Source: Bordetella parapertussis
GTDB taxonomy: Bacteria; Pseudomonadota; Gammaproteobacteria; Burkholderiales; Burkholderiaceae_C
Length of the DNA: 15,329 nt
Assembly: GCA_943328885.2 (NCBI GenBank)
Contig: CALQBT020000014.1
Coordinates: 1 to 15,329 of the forward strand
Reading direction: 5' to 3'
In this document: piece by piece, positions 7,973-14,693 of the stretch
Position numbering within the stretch: the stretch's first letter is position 1
Layout: the number at the start of each line of letters is the position of its first letter
Notes under the pieces: model-generated
Told to the model about the DNA's origin: nothing
The model's database searches: none
Seen by the model: only the letters and a program-made list of their open reading frames with translations
Translations under genes and position numbers: made by a program

Positions 7973-10393
7973 TCAGGCCATCGGCGCCAGGGCGGCGATC
8001 CTGGGCGCTTGTTGCGGTGCGGCGGCCGCAGCCGTAGGCTGGCGGCTGTGCCACAAGCGGGGCCGGGGCAGCAAGGTCACCGGGAGTGGGGCGCGATACA
8101 ACCAAGCCGTGGACACTTCGGAGAACAGGGGATGGAAGAAGGGGTCACCCTGTGCCATCCACGCCTTCCAGCGCGAAACGAACAGCGCCGAGTCCTCGGG
8201 ATGGGGATCGGTGGTGTCGCTGCCGCGGGTCTTGCTCTCGTGATGGATCAGCACCGAACCGCCGGACTGCAGGACGCGCCAGCCCAGTTCACCGGCGCGC
8301 AGGCACAGGTCGATGTCGCCAAAGCCTACGGCCAAGCTCTCGTCGAAGCCGCCGATGGCTTTGAAGCAGTCTCGGCGCATCAGCAGGCAGGCTGCGGTGA
8401 CGGCAGAGACTTCGCGCGCCACCAGCAGCGTGCCCCGGTAGCCGACATTTCGCGCTCCGGTCGCAACTTCTTGGTGCGGCAGAAACTTGCCGAAGTGCTC
8501 GGCGGCACCAAACATACCCACGCCAACGCCAGCGTGCTGCACGCCGATGCGGTCAGCGTAGATCAAGTGGGCCCCGACGATGCCCACGCCTGGCCGCCCT
8601 ACCAGGCCCAGCATGGTGTGCAGCCAACCTGGCTCGAGTGCCTCGATGTCGTTGTTGCAGAACAGCAGGTGCGTGTAGTGCGCGCCCAGTTGGCGCACCG
8701 CGGCGTTGTTGATGGTCGAGAAATTGAAGGGCCCGCTGTGACTGAGCACGGTGTGGCGACGCTTCAGTGTCTCGAAATAGGCCTTGGACTTCGGGTCGGT
8801 TGAGTCGTGGTCGACCACAACGAGGTCGACGTCCAGGCCCTGGGTCGTGCGCTCCAGGCTCTCCACGCATTGGCGCAGCAACTCGTGGTGGTTCTTGGTC
8901 GGGATGATCACCGCCACGCGCAGGCCGGCAGGCAGCGAGTACTGAGGTCGGTAATAGTTGAACTGTCCCTTCTCGGCCTCCACCACCGCGACCTCGCTGC
9001 AGCGGTCCAGGTGCCTCTGCAGCACCTGCGCAGTGGCCGTGGTGACCTCTGCCTTTCTGTCATGACCGGCCGATGTGTTCAGCGTGCGCCAGCGGTACAG
9101 TATCTCGGGCAAGTGAGCGATGCGGCACGCTTTCTCGGCGGCGCGCAGTATCAGGTCCACGTCCTGCGAGATGCGCAGGTTCTCGTCCAGCCCGCCCAGG
9201 TCCAGCAGAAAAGTTCGCCGGAACGCCAGCAGGTGCACGACGTAGGGGTGGTGACGGAAGTACTCGAGCGAGAACGCCGGGCGCAGCGCGAAGTCCAACA
9301 CCTCGTCGCCGCCCGCGGTCATGATGACCTCGTCGGAATATGCCATGTCGGGCTGTTCTGATGCCGCGCACTGGGCCACGCGCAACAGCGCCTGCGGCTC
9401 CAGCAAATCGTCGTGGTCGAGGAAGATCACGTAGTCGCCGCGTGCGGCGTGCACGGCGGCGTTGGTGCTCGCTGACACGCCGGCATTGACCGCATGGCCA
9501 CCGGCGTGCACGCGCGGGTCGCGCGCCGCGAACTCGGCCGCGATGCGTCGCGTGGCGGGGTCGCTCGAAGCGTCGTCCCACACCACCAGTTCCCAATGAG
9601 GGTAGACCTGCGCCTGCACCGAGTCGAGCGTGGCGCGCAGCAGTGCGCCCGGCGTGTTGCAGGTGGGCACCACCACGCTGATCAGCGGCTTGCCCTGCAC
9701 GCGCTTGGCTTGTGCCCGCAACGCGGGCAGGCTTTGCCGCAGCCTGGCTTGGTAGCTTTGCCACAGTTCGGTGTGCGGCTCGTTGCTGCGTGTCGGTGTA
9801 CGCATGACCGCCGACTGGGCATAGGCCTTGCGCAGGTCTGCGCGCAGCAACGGGGCGAGCAGACCGCCGCGCGCGGCGGCGCGGGTCTCCGGCCGTCGCG
9901 AGAAGCGGTTGAAGTCGAACAGGACCCGGCCCAAGCGACGCAGCGCGGCCTCCCAGCGCCCGATGGCCTGGACATCCATCCATTCCAAGATGAACTCGCC
10001 CTCGGTCTCGATCGGGTCGAGTCTCAAGGCGCGCACGTCCGCTGGCATCTCGATGACCTCGCGCAGATAGCCGCGCCGTGTGACGGGCAGCTTGAAAACC
10101 CCCCGCTCCGAATAACCCGCACCGGTGTCGACGTAGAGCTTGGTCAGCGTGCTGCTGCGCTTGCGCAGATAGCCCTCGACGTAGTACCAGCGCGAATTCC
10201 TCACGCGACCCAGTGCGCCGGTGAGGTGGAAGGCCGGATCCGCGCCGGTGGCGCGCCATTCGCGTGCCGCGAGGTCGAGCGGCGTTGCATCGCGCAGCGG
10301 CAGGATGGCCGCCTCGTGCGAGAGGCGGGGCATGCAGCGCAGCAGACGGTCCAGCAGTCGGACCCCAGGGCGTTCGATCGGCAGAGGCCTCAT
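7973..10393 (-). CDS. Two-domain GT2 glycosyltransferase with N-terminal accessory domain
   Basis: An 806-residue protein with two GT-A fold GT2 domains in tandem. Residues about 35-145 form an N-terminal, probably beta-rich accessory domain (REWRATGADPAFHL, RWYYVEGYLRKRS, FKLPVTRRGYLREVIEMP), seen in large O-antigen and capsule transferases. The first GT2 domain (about 237-440) has ISVVVPTCNT, LVVWDDASSDP and the DHDD motif at 326-329, then SQDVDLILRAAE. The second (about 492-740) has VAVIIPTKNHHELL, VVVDHDSTD, a NNDIE metal-site motif at 580-584, and GFGDIDLCLRAGELG. Such proteins often make a two-sugar repeat or extend a chain. The ATG overlaps the KpsT stop (ATGA). Specificity is unknown; the domain assignment is confident. 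Confidence 0.92.
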   Translation of the reverse strand: MRPLPIERPGVRLLDRLLRCMPRLSHEAAILPLRDATPLDLAAREWRATGADPAFHLTGALGRVRNSRWYYVEGYLRKRSSTLTKLYVDTGAGYSERGVFKLPVTRRGYLREVIEMPADVRALRLDPIETEGEFILEWMDVQAIGRWEAALRRLGRVLFDFNRFSRRPETRAAARGGLLAPLLRADLRKAYAQSAVMRTPTRSNEPHTELWQSYQARLRQSLPALRAQAKRVQGKPLISVVVPTCNTPGALLRATLDSVQAQVYPHWELVVWDDASSDPATRRIAAEFAARDPRVHAGGHAVNAGVSASTNAAVHAARGDYVIFLDHDDLLEPQALLRVAQCAASEQPDMAYSDEVIMTAGGDEVLDFALRPAFSLEYFRHHPYVVHLLAFRRTFLLDLGGLDENLRISQDVDLILRAAEKACRIAHLPEILYRWRTLNTSAGHDRKAEVTTATAQVLQRHLDRCSEVAVVEAEKGQFNYYRPQYSLPAGLRVAVIIPTKNHHELLRQCVESLERTTQGLDVDLVVVDHDSTDPKSKAYFETLKRRHTVLSHSGPFNFSTINNAAVRQLGAHYTHLLFCNNDIEALEPGWLHTMLGLVGRPGVGIVGAHLIYADRIGVQHAGVGVGMFGAAEHFGKFLPHQEVATGARNVGYRGTLLVAREVSAVTAACLLMRRDCFKAIGGFDESLAVGFGDIDLCLRAGELGWRVLQSGGSVLIHHESKTRGSDTTDPHPEDSALFVSRWKAWMAQGDPFFHPLFSEVSTAWLYRAPLPVTLLPRPRLWHSRQPTAAAAAPQQAPRIAALAPMA

Positions 10394-11070
10394 GACGCAG
10401 CCCCCGCTTCGTTGGCGCGCCGGCCCGACTCCTCGTAGAACGCGAAGGCGTCGGCGATATCGTCGAAGGCGTGCAGCCGGCCTTCGACCAGCACGGCTGC
10501 GCGCTCACAGTGTTCTCGGATGTATCCCGGATGGTGCGAGACGATGATCATTGCGCAATGCTTTCTTTTCAAGAACAGCTCCTCGTGGCACCTCGCGTGA
10601 AAGCGCTGGTCGCCCACCGCCACGATCTCGTCGATCAGGAAACAGTCGAAGTCGATCGCCATGGAGATGGCGAAGGCCAGGCGCGCACGCATGCCTGCCG
10701 AGTACTTGCGCACAGGCTCGAACAGGTATTCGCCGAGCTCAGAGAAGTCCTGCACGAAGTCGATCACCGGTGCGATCGGTACGCCGTAGACGCGGCAAAT
10801 AAAGCGCAGGTTGTCCAGCCCCGTGAGGCTGCCTTGGAATCCGCCGCTGAAAGCCAGCGGCCAGGAGATGGACATACCACGGTGGACCTCACCGCTCGTG
10901 GGCAGTTCGGCGCCGCTCATCAGGCGAATCAGTGTTGACTTGCCCGCACCGTTGCGGCCGAGGATGCCGATCTTCTCGCCGGGCCGCACGATGAGGTCCA
11001 CCCCGTCGAGCACGGTTCGCTCGCGCGATCGCGTCGCATAGGTCATGCAGACCTGCTCCAGGCGGATCAT
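10390..11070 (-). CDS. kpsT: Capsule export ABC transporter ATP-binding protein KpsT/CtrD/BexA
   Basis: ATPase partner of the KpsM permease; it powers movement of lipid-linked capsule across the inner membrane. The 226 residues match the family's usual length of about 215-225. Walker A is GRNGAGKST (38-46). The signature loop is the degenerate KYSAGMRARL (about 122-131) typical of KpsT-type proteins rather than LSGGQ. Walker B is FLIDE (144-148), followed by AVGD, and the switch histidine lies in VSHH (177-180). MIRLEQVCMTYATRSRERTVL is the standard N-terminus. A GGAGAG Shine-Dalgarno sits just upstream of the ATG, and the start overlaps the permease stop (ATGA). Its own stop overlaps the next glycosyltransferase start in the same way. 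Confidence 0.96.
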   Translation of the reverse strand: MIRLEQVCMTYATRSRERTVLDGVDLIVRPGEKIGILGRNGAGKSTLIRLMSGAELPTSGEVHRGMSISWPLAFSGGFQGSLTGLDNLRFICRVYGVPIAPVIDFVQDFSELGEYLFEPVRKYSAGMRARLAFAISMAIDFDCFLIDEIVAVGDQRFHARCHEELFLKRKHCAMIIVSHHPGYIREHCERAAVLVEGRLHAFDDIADAFAFYEESGRRANEAGAAS

Positions 11071-11870
11071 CCGGACTCTCCGCTGCGACGGATCAAGCGC
11101 ACCAAAAGCAGTCCCACCAAGGCCATCACAGCGGTGGCGGTGAGCGCATAGACCGGATCCTCATGGGTGTGCACCAGGGGGCCGTAGTAGCCGCGCCGCA
11201 GCATCTCGACGCCGTGCACCATGGGCAGCCACAGCACGAAGTCCTGCGCTGAGCGCGGCAGCCAGTCGACCATGCTGCCCGCACCCGAGAGCGGAAACAG
11301 CACGTAGGTCAAGGTGTGCCAGAGGCGATCCACCAGTTCGGACTGCGCGGCCAGGCCGCCGACGAACAGGCCCATGGCGATGCCGAATGCGGCCAGCATC
11401 AGCCAAGCGGCGATCATGGTCAGCAAGTCGTGCGGTGCATCCATCCAGCCCAGCGCGATGAAGCAGGTCGACAGCACAGCCAGGGACATCGTGGCGCCGG
11501 CGATCTCCAGCAGGATGCGGGCAGCGAAGAGGTCAAAAACACGCACATTGCGGTGGAACATCAAGGATTCGTTGGGGCCGATGGCTGACGCGCAGCGGCC
11601 AGCGCAGTTGCGCCACATCAGCACCGACGAGTAGCCGGTGACGGCGAATGCCACGATAGGCAACTGCGAGCCGTGCACGGCCTTGGTCGCTGTCCACAGG
11701 GCCGTGATGCCTAGCGTGAACAGCATGGGCTCAAGCAAGAGCCACATGAAGCCGATGTTGTGTCGGCCGTACCGGGTCAGGATCTCGCGCATCATCAGCG
11801 CGCCGATCACACGACGCTGGATCGCCATCGACACCGTCAGCGGTGTCAGGGCGCGCAGGGTGACGTGCAC
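11067..11870 (-). CDS. kpsM: Capsule export ABC-2 permease KpsM/CtrC/BexB
   Basis: Inner-membrane permease of the capsule exporter, 267 residues from a GTG start; the family is usually about 258-265. The N-terminal cytoplasmic segment ALMMREILTRYGRHNIGFMW is the typical KpsM signature. About six membrane segments can be placed at roughly 40-60, 70-90, 118-142, 148-173, 186-204 and 242-262, with PMVHGVEMLRRGYYG (216-230) before the last, as in the family. The GTG has a purine-rich GGGGGCAGG just upstream, in the 12-nt gap after the KpsE-like gene. An ATG at 11828 would give a 253-residue protein and is the alternative start. The stop overlaps the KpsT start. Confidence 0.95.
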   Translation of the reverse strand: MHVTLRALTPLTVSMAIQRRVIGALMMREILTRYGRHNIGFMWLLLEPMLFTLGITALWTATKAVHGSQLPIVAFAVTGYSSVLMWRNCAGRCASAIGPNESLMFHRNVRVFDLFAARILLEIAGATMSLAVLSTCFIALGWMDAPHDLLTMIAAWLMLAAFGIAMGLFVGGLAAQSELVDRLWHTLTYVLFPLSGAGSMVDWLPRSAQDFVLWLPMVHGVEMLRRGYYGPLVHTHEDPVYALTATAVMALVGLLLVRLIRRSGESG

Positions 11871-11882
11871 AGGCCTGCCCCC

Positions 11883-13145
11883 TCAATGCCGGTGCTCGCG
11901 CACGGCAGACAGCAACAACGTCGACACGCCGAACGCCAGCAAGCCCATGAGCAGCGTGGCCACGACGTTGCGCAGGCGACGCGGCTCTACGGCGTCGTCT
12001 GGCAGGTTCGGTTGCACGATCCGGGCCAGGTAGAGTTGCTGACGCCTCGCCTCGTTGCGTGCTATCTCCAGCGCCACCAGCGCGCTGGCCAGCTGACGGT
12101 CAGCGACGCTGCGTTCGAGGACCAGGCGCTCATACTCGCCCGCCTTGTCGGTCAAGGAGCCGCGCCCGCCCATGACCCGCGCGCCAGCGGCTGCCACTTC
12201 GGCCTCCAGCTCTTTCACGCGCACGCGCAGCAAAGCGATCTGCGGGTTTTGCGGTGCGGCGGCCAGGACCTGCGCCAGCTGCCCACGCGCGGCTGTCAAC
12301 TCCTCCTGAAGCCGGCTCGCGCTTTGCAGTTGGAGCGCGGACTCGCGCTCGGGATCGAACACCGCCCGTGCGTTGCGGAAGCCGCCCAGCAAGGCGGCGG
12401 CGTCCTTCGCGCGGGCCTCGGTCTGGCGCACCTCTGCCTCGGCGTAGCGGATCAGGTCGGCGCGTCCGCGGTCGTTGATGCGGTTGACCAAGGCCTCGCC
12501 GAGTTCGAGCAGCCGCGCGTTGATCGCATGGGCGTCGCTCGCCGCGAAGGCGGTCACGCGCAGGGTGGTGATCGAGGTCGCCGAGTCGAAGCTCACCGAG
12601 ACGCGCTGCCCGTAGTAGCGGAACAGCGATTCGAAGTTGTCCTGCATCCAAAGCGCCGGGAAGCGGCTCAGTGCGTCCACGCCGGGTGCGGAGAAGGTCT
12701 TGCGCAGCGACAACTGTCCGTCCAGCGCCTGCAGTGCATCGCGCGACAGCATGTACTCATGCACGGTGAAGGCGTCGTCTTGCGAGCGCAGGAAACCGCT
12801 GCCTTGCATCAGTGCGCCCACCAGCGAGGGCCCTTGCTGGCGCTGTGGCATGCGGACCACGAATTTCGAATCCGAAACGTAGATGTCGGACGCGAACAGC
12901 GCGAAATACAAGCCGCTGGCCGTGGTGGGCAGCAGCACCGTGAGCCAGAACAGCGCGTTGCACGCCAGGCGCAGCGCCAGCGAGGGATTGCGCGGGGTCG
13001 CGCGACCAGCACCTGATGGCGCTGGTGGCTGCGGCCCGCTGGCCTGGGCAGCGCGCACTGCGCACGCATCAGGCGCCACGGCCGGTTCGGTTGGCGTCGC
13101 TTGGGCAGCAGTGAGGGGGGGTGCGAGTGCTTCAGTGGCGGACAT
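11883..13145 (-). CDS. kpsE: Capsule polysaccharide export inner-membrane protein KpsE/CtrB/BexC
   Basis: Polysaccharide co-polymerase-type protein that bridges the periplasm between the KpsMT transporter and the outer-membrane channel. I chose the ATG at 13145 (420 residues); the frame is open to 13517 but the added part overlaps the upstream gene and is unlike the family. After a Pro/Ala-rich cytoplasmic tail (1-55) comes a membrane segment at about 63-85 and the family motif SDIYVSDSKFVVRMP (86-100). Then follow LSRDALQAL, WMQDNFESLFRYY, a long predicted coiled coil (about 230-375), a PNLPDDAVEPRRL segment (379-391) and a second membrane segment (about 393-413). BexC/CtrB are about 375-390 residues, so the excess here is the tail. 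No strong Shine-Dalgarno is seen; a small hairpin lies just upstream. Confidence 0.93.
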   Translation of the reverse strand: MSATEALAPPLTAAQATPTEPAVAPDACAVRAAQASGPQPPAPSGAGRATPRNPSLALRLACNALFWLTVLLPTTASGLYFALFASDIYVSDSKFVVRMPQRQQGPSLVGALMQGSGFLRSQDDAFTVHEYMLSRDALQALDGQLSLRKTFSAPGVDALSRFPALWMQDNFESLFRYYGQRVSVSFDSATSITTLRVTAFAASDAHAINARLLELGEALVNRINDRGRADLIRYAEAEVRQTEARAKDAAALLGGFRNARAVFDPERESALQLQSASRLQEELTAARGQLAQVLAAAPQNPQIALLRVRVKELEAEVAAAGARVMGGRGSLTDKAGEYERLVLERSVADRQLASALVALEIARNEARRQQLYLARIVQPNLPDDAVEPRRLRNVVATLLMGLLAFGVSTLLLSAVREHRH

Positions 13146-13161
13146 GACGTGTTGCGCACAA

Positions 13162-13176
13162 CCCGCGGAGGGCGGG
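13162..13176 (-). other. Small hairpin upstream of the kpsE start
   Basis: CCCGC and GCGGG form a 5-bp stem around a CCTCC loop on the minus strand, 16 nt before the chosen ATG. It occupies the area where a ribosome binding site would be sought and could influence initiation. It is short enough to be chance in GC-rich DNA. Confidence 0.25.
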
Positions 13177-13261
13177 AATCGCGTCAGGTCATTGTCTTTG
13201 CCTCGCGCTGTTTTCGGGTGGGTTCGGATGGCCCGATCAGCGGCAGAAAAACAGGCTTGAT

Positions 13262-13278
13262 GAGCGCCTTTAGCGCCC
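13262..13278 (-). terminator. Possible weak terminator or attenuator between the PagP-like gene and kpsE
   Basis: On the minus-strand transcript GGGCGC and GCGCUC can form a 6-bp stem with one G-U pair around a UAAAG loop, starting 4 nt after the stop of the PagP-like gene. A run of five U follows (13247-13251), but about 10 nt beyond the stem rather than directly. This would be at most a leaky terminator letting part of transcription into the export genes. Confidence 0.22.
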
Positions 13279-13282
13279 GCTG

Positions 13283-13948
13283 TCAGGGCAAGCGAAAGCC
13301 CAGTTTCAGGTGCAACACGGCCGGCATGGCGTGGCCGTTGACGGCGATTCGCGGCAAGTAGGCCAGGTTCAGATTGATCCCGGTATCGGCAAGGCCGATC
13401 GTGGTCACGGGCATGACGGCCGGCACCAGCGTCATGCGCCCGCTCCAACTCACCGAACGGTACAGGCCGTAAGCCCCAAGGCCTGTGCCGAATTCGGCCT
13501 CGCCGCTGAGCCGCCACTGGCGCAGGTAAGCCACACCGGCGTAGCCGCCCCAGTAGCCGCGCGAATCCTGCATCACGCCGCCGGTGGCGCTGATGCGCCA
13601 GTCGCTTGGGTCATCGCCAGCAACGTTGGAGCGCCGCTCGAATCCCAGGCCCGGGTGTTGGTTCTGCCACTCGCGGCCGAGGGCCTGCGTCTGCTGGAAG
13701 TGGTAGGACAGGCCACCGACCTGCATGAACCACTGCGGCGGTAGCGCGCGCGCCCGCTCCGAGCTGCCCAGCAGCAGCAGCGCCGCCGCCAAAGCGCGGA
13801 GCGTGCCGGTCAGCGCGCTCGATCGGCCACAGGACAGCCTCGAGAGAGATTGCGAAGCGAGTTCATTGAGGTGTTTGGCATGCCTGTCCGAACGCCTGTC
13901 ATGGCGTGCTGGCAGCTTGACCTTGGCGGCGCAGGATAGGTCGTTCAT
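13283..13948 (-). CDS. PagP-like small outer-membrane beta-barrel protein
   Basis: Predicted secreted beta-barrel protein of 221 residues, resembling the lipid A palmitoyltransferase PagP, which acylates lipid A in the outer membrane. After a long basic N-region (1-45), a hydrophobic segment (about 46-62) and ARA form a signal peptide with likely cleavage after residue 68, leaving about 153 residues (PagP mature is about 161). By eye against E. coli PagP from memory: GLSYHF holds H83 where PagP has catalytic His33; NQHPGLGFE matches NERPWG-GLG; VMQDSRGYW holds D128-S129 where PagP has Asp76-Ser77; and VPAVMPVTTIGL then LAYLPR match its PLPVLLPLASVGYG and TYIPG. His-to-Asp spacing is 45 here and 43 in PagP. 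The PagP N-terminal helix seems absent and the protein ends LGFRLP rather than in an aromatic residue. It lies 137 nt upstream of kpsE. Activity is inference. Confidence 0.6.
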   Translation of the reverse strand: MNDLSCAAKVKLPARHDRRSDRHAKHLNELASQSLSRLSCGRSSALTGTLRALAAALLLLGSSERARALPPQWFMQVGGLSYHFQQTQALGREWQNQHPGLGFERRSNVAGDDPSDWRISATGGVMQDSRGYWGGYAGVAYLRQWRLSGEAEFGTGLGAYGLYRSVSWSGRMTLVPAVMPVTTIGLADTGINLNLAYLPRIAVNGHAMPAVLHLKLGFRLP

Positions 13949-14084
13949 TGGCCACCCATTCGAGGCTCGGATTGCGGTGTTGGTGTTTGACGAGGGCCGG
14001 CAAGTGCTGCTGCACCCGGCGCCACAGGCTCAGCCAGCGCGCGACGGCTCTCGACCTTGCGCCCTGTTTTTTGGTTTCCTTCAT
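13899..14084 (-). CDS. Possible small basic protein upstream of the PagP-like gene
   Basis: An open frame of 61 codons starting at an ATG (MKETKKQGARSRAVARWLSL) and ending inside the first codons of the PagP-like gene. Third positions are mostly G or C, as in real genes here, and the product is basic with an amphipathic W/L/R stretch. However, it has no visible Shine-Dalgarno and the best promoter guess would place the transcript start at about its ATG, so it would be leaderless. No family is recognised. It may be only the leader of the operon. Confidence 0.2.
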   Translation of the reverse strand: MKETKKQGARSRAVARWLSLWRRVQQHLPALVKHQHRNPSLEWVANERPILRRQGQAASTP

Positions 14085-14090
14085 TGCGCA

Positions 14091-14119
14091 TTTATAAGAT
14101 TTTTGATGGTAAATATTAA
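14091..14119 (-). promoter_or_regulatory. Candidate sigma-70 promoter for the capsule operon
   Basis: On the minus strand TTAATA (14119-14114) and TATAAA (14096-14091) are separated by exactly 17 nt, matching 4 of 6 and 5 of 6 of the consensus -35 and -10. They lie in an AT-rich patch upstream of the first capsule-strand gene, giving a leader of about 135 nt to the PagP-like start. AT-richness makes chance matches more likely. Confidence 0.45.
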
Positions 14120-14213
14120 GATGTCGCATAATAATCAAATAAAGTACTTTACTAGCAAGTAAGCTATATAAATTACATTTGTTACTTTTTCTCAATTCGA
14201 TGTTGGAGTCTTT
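14091..14213. other. AT-rich intergenic patch
   Basis: About 120 nt of strikingly AT-rich sequence with A/T runs in an otherwise GC-rich window. It separates the minus-strand capsule genes from plus-strand sequences. AT-rich segments of this kind upstream of capsule operons often hold promoters and sites for H-NS-like silencers; no specific operator can be read here. Confidence 0.6.
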
Positions 14214-14606
14214 TGCGCGGCGGCGCTGCAGGCCGCTGGCGCCGAGCTGCGATGCCTCGACCTCGCGACACAGGACGGGGACTCGCGGCGCCCGGTCGAA
14301 CTGCCTCGCCCAGACATCCTGATCTCGGGCTTGTCGACGCGGCGTTAGGCCGACGGGCTGCTGGCAGCCGCCTGGACGTGTCTAAGCGCACGTCGTTTCG
14401 TCGCTTCAGCGATGCCGCCACCGCAGCGCTGCGCTCAGCGTGGGTAGAGAAGCCGGTGACATGCGCTTGCTAGGCCGCTGGGTGCCGGCGAGTACGCGGG
14501 GGTGGTCAAGGACCTGCTGCGCAGGGGGGTCGAGCAAGGCCTAGACTCGCTGCTGCCCTGGCCGCTCGTCATCGACGGCGGGGCGGCGCTGTGCAGCGTG
14601 ATCTAA
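14193..14606 (+). pseudogene. Decayed reading frame, possibly a short-chain dehydrogenase remnant
   Basis: One plus-strand frame reads GVFCAAALQAAGAELRCLDL, then PRPDILISGL before a TAG at 14346. It contains further stops near 14439-14454, then reads VKDLLRRGVEQGLDSLLPWP and LVIDGGAALCSVI to a TAA at 14604. The first piece resembles the start of a short-chain dehydrogenase (GIGxAxAxxLxxAGAxVxxxDL, later DILVNNAG). The last resembles its end (G..LVIDGGxxL). An intact member is about 250 codons; here only about 135 remain and the NAD-binding glycine-rich start is missing at the AT-rich patch. Both pieces are in the same frame. The assignment rests on short motifs recalled by eye and could be wrong. 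Confidence 0.35.
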
Positions 14607-14637
14607 CCATGTTCGGGCTTTCACTGCAATTTGTCAC

Positions 14638-14668
14638 TTGACTCGATCTTAGAATGCGCTGCTTGAAT
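14638..14668 (+). promoter_or_regulatory. Weak promoter candidate upstream of the TRAP binding-protein gene
   Basis: TTGACT at 14638-14643 is a good -35 match, and TTGAAT at 14663-14668 is a poor -10 at a long 19-nt spacing. A TAGAAT at 14650-14655 is a better -10 but has no -35 at a proper distance. Some promoter is expected here since the gene starts at 14694. Confidence 0.25.
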
Positions 14669-14682
14669 CTGCAAACCCTCCC

Positions 14683-14688
14683 AGGAGA
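14683..14688 (+). promoter_or_regulatory. Ribosome binding site of the TRAP binding-protein gene
   Basis: AGGAGA lies 5 nt before the ATG at 14694, a near-perfect Shine-Dalgarno that fixes the start. It contrasts with the mostly weak sites of the capsule genes. Confidence 0.8.
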
Positions 14689-14693
14689 TCCGC

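Noticed and set aside
9060..10508. 482-codon minus-strand frame overlapping the tandem GT2 gene
   Set aside because: It is a different phase of the same strand, rich in Arg/Gly/Ala, with no domain; the overlapping frame has two complete GT2 domains.
11760..13016. 418-codon plus-strand frame opposite kpsE and the kpsM 5' end
   Set aside because: It is an antisense shadow of kpsE; the Gln/Arg/His-rich product has no signature.
13146..13517. N-terminal extension of the kpsE frame
   Set aside because: The extra 124 residues would overlap the PagP-like gene, look non-native (R/H/P-rich) and do not fit the family N-terminus; the ATG at 13145 does.
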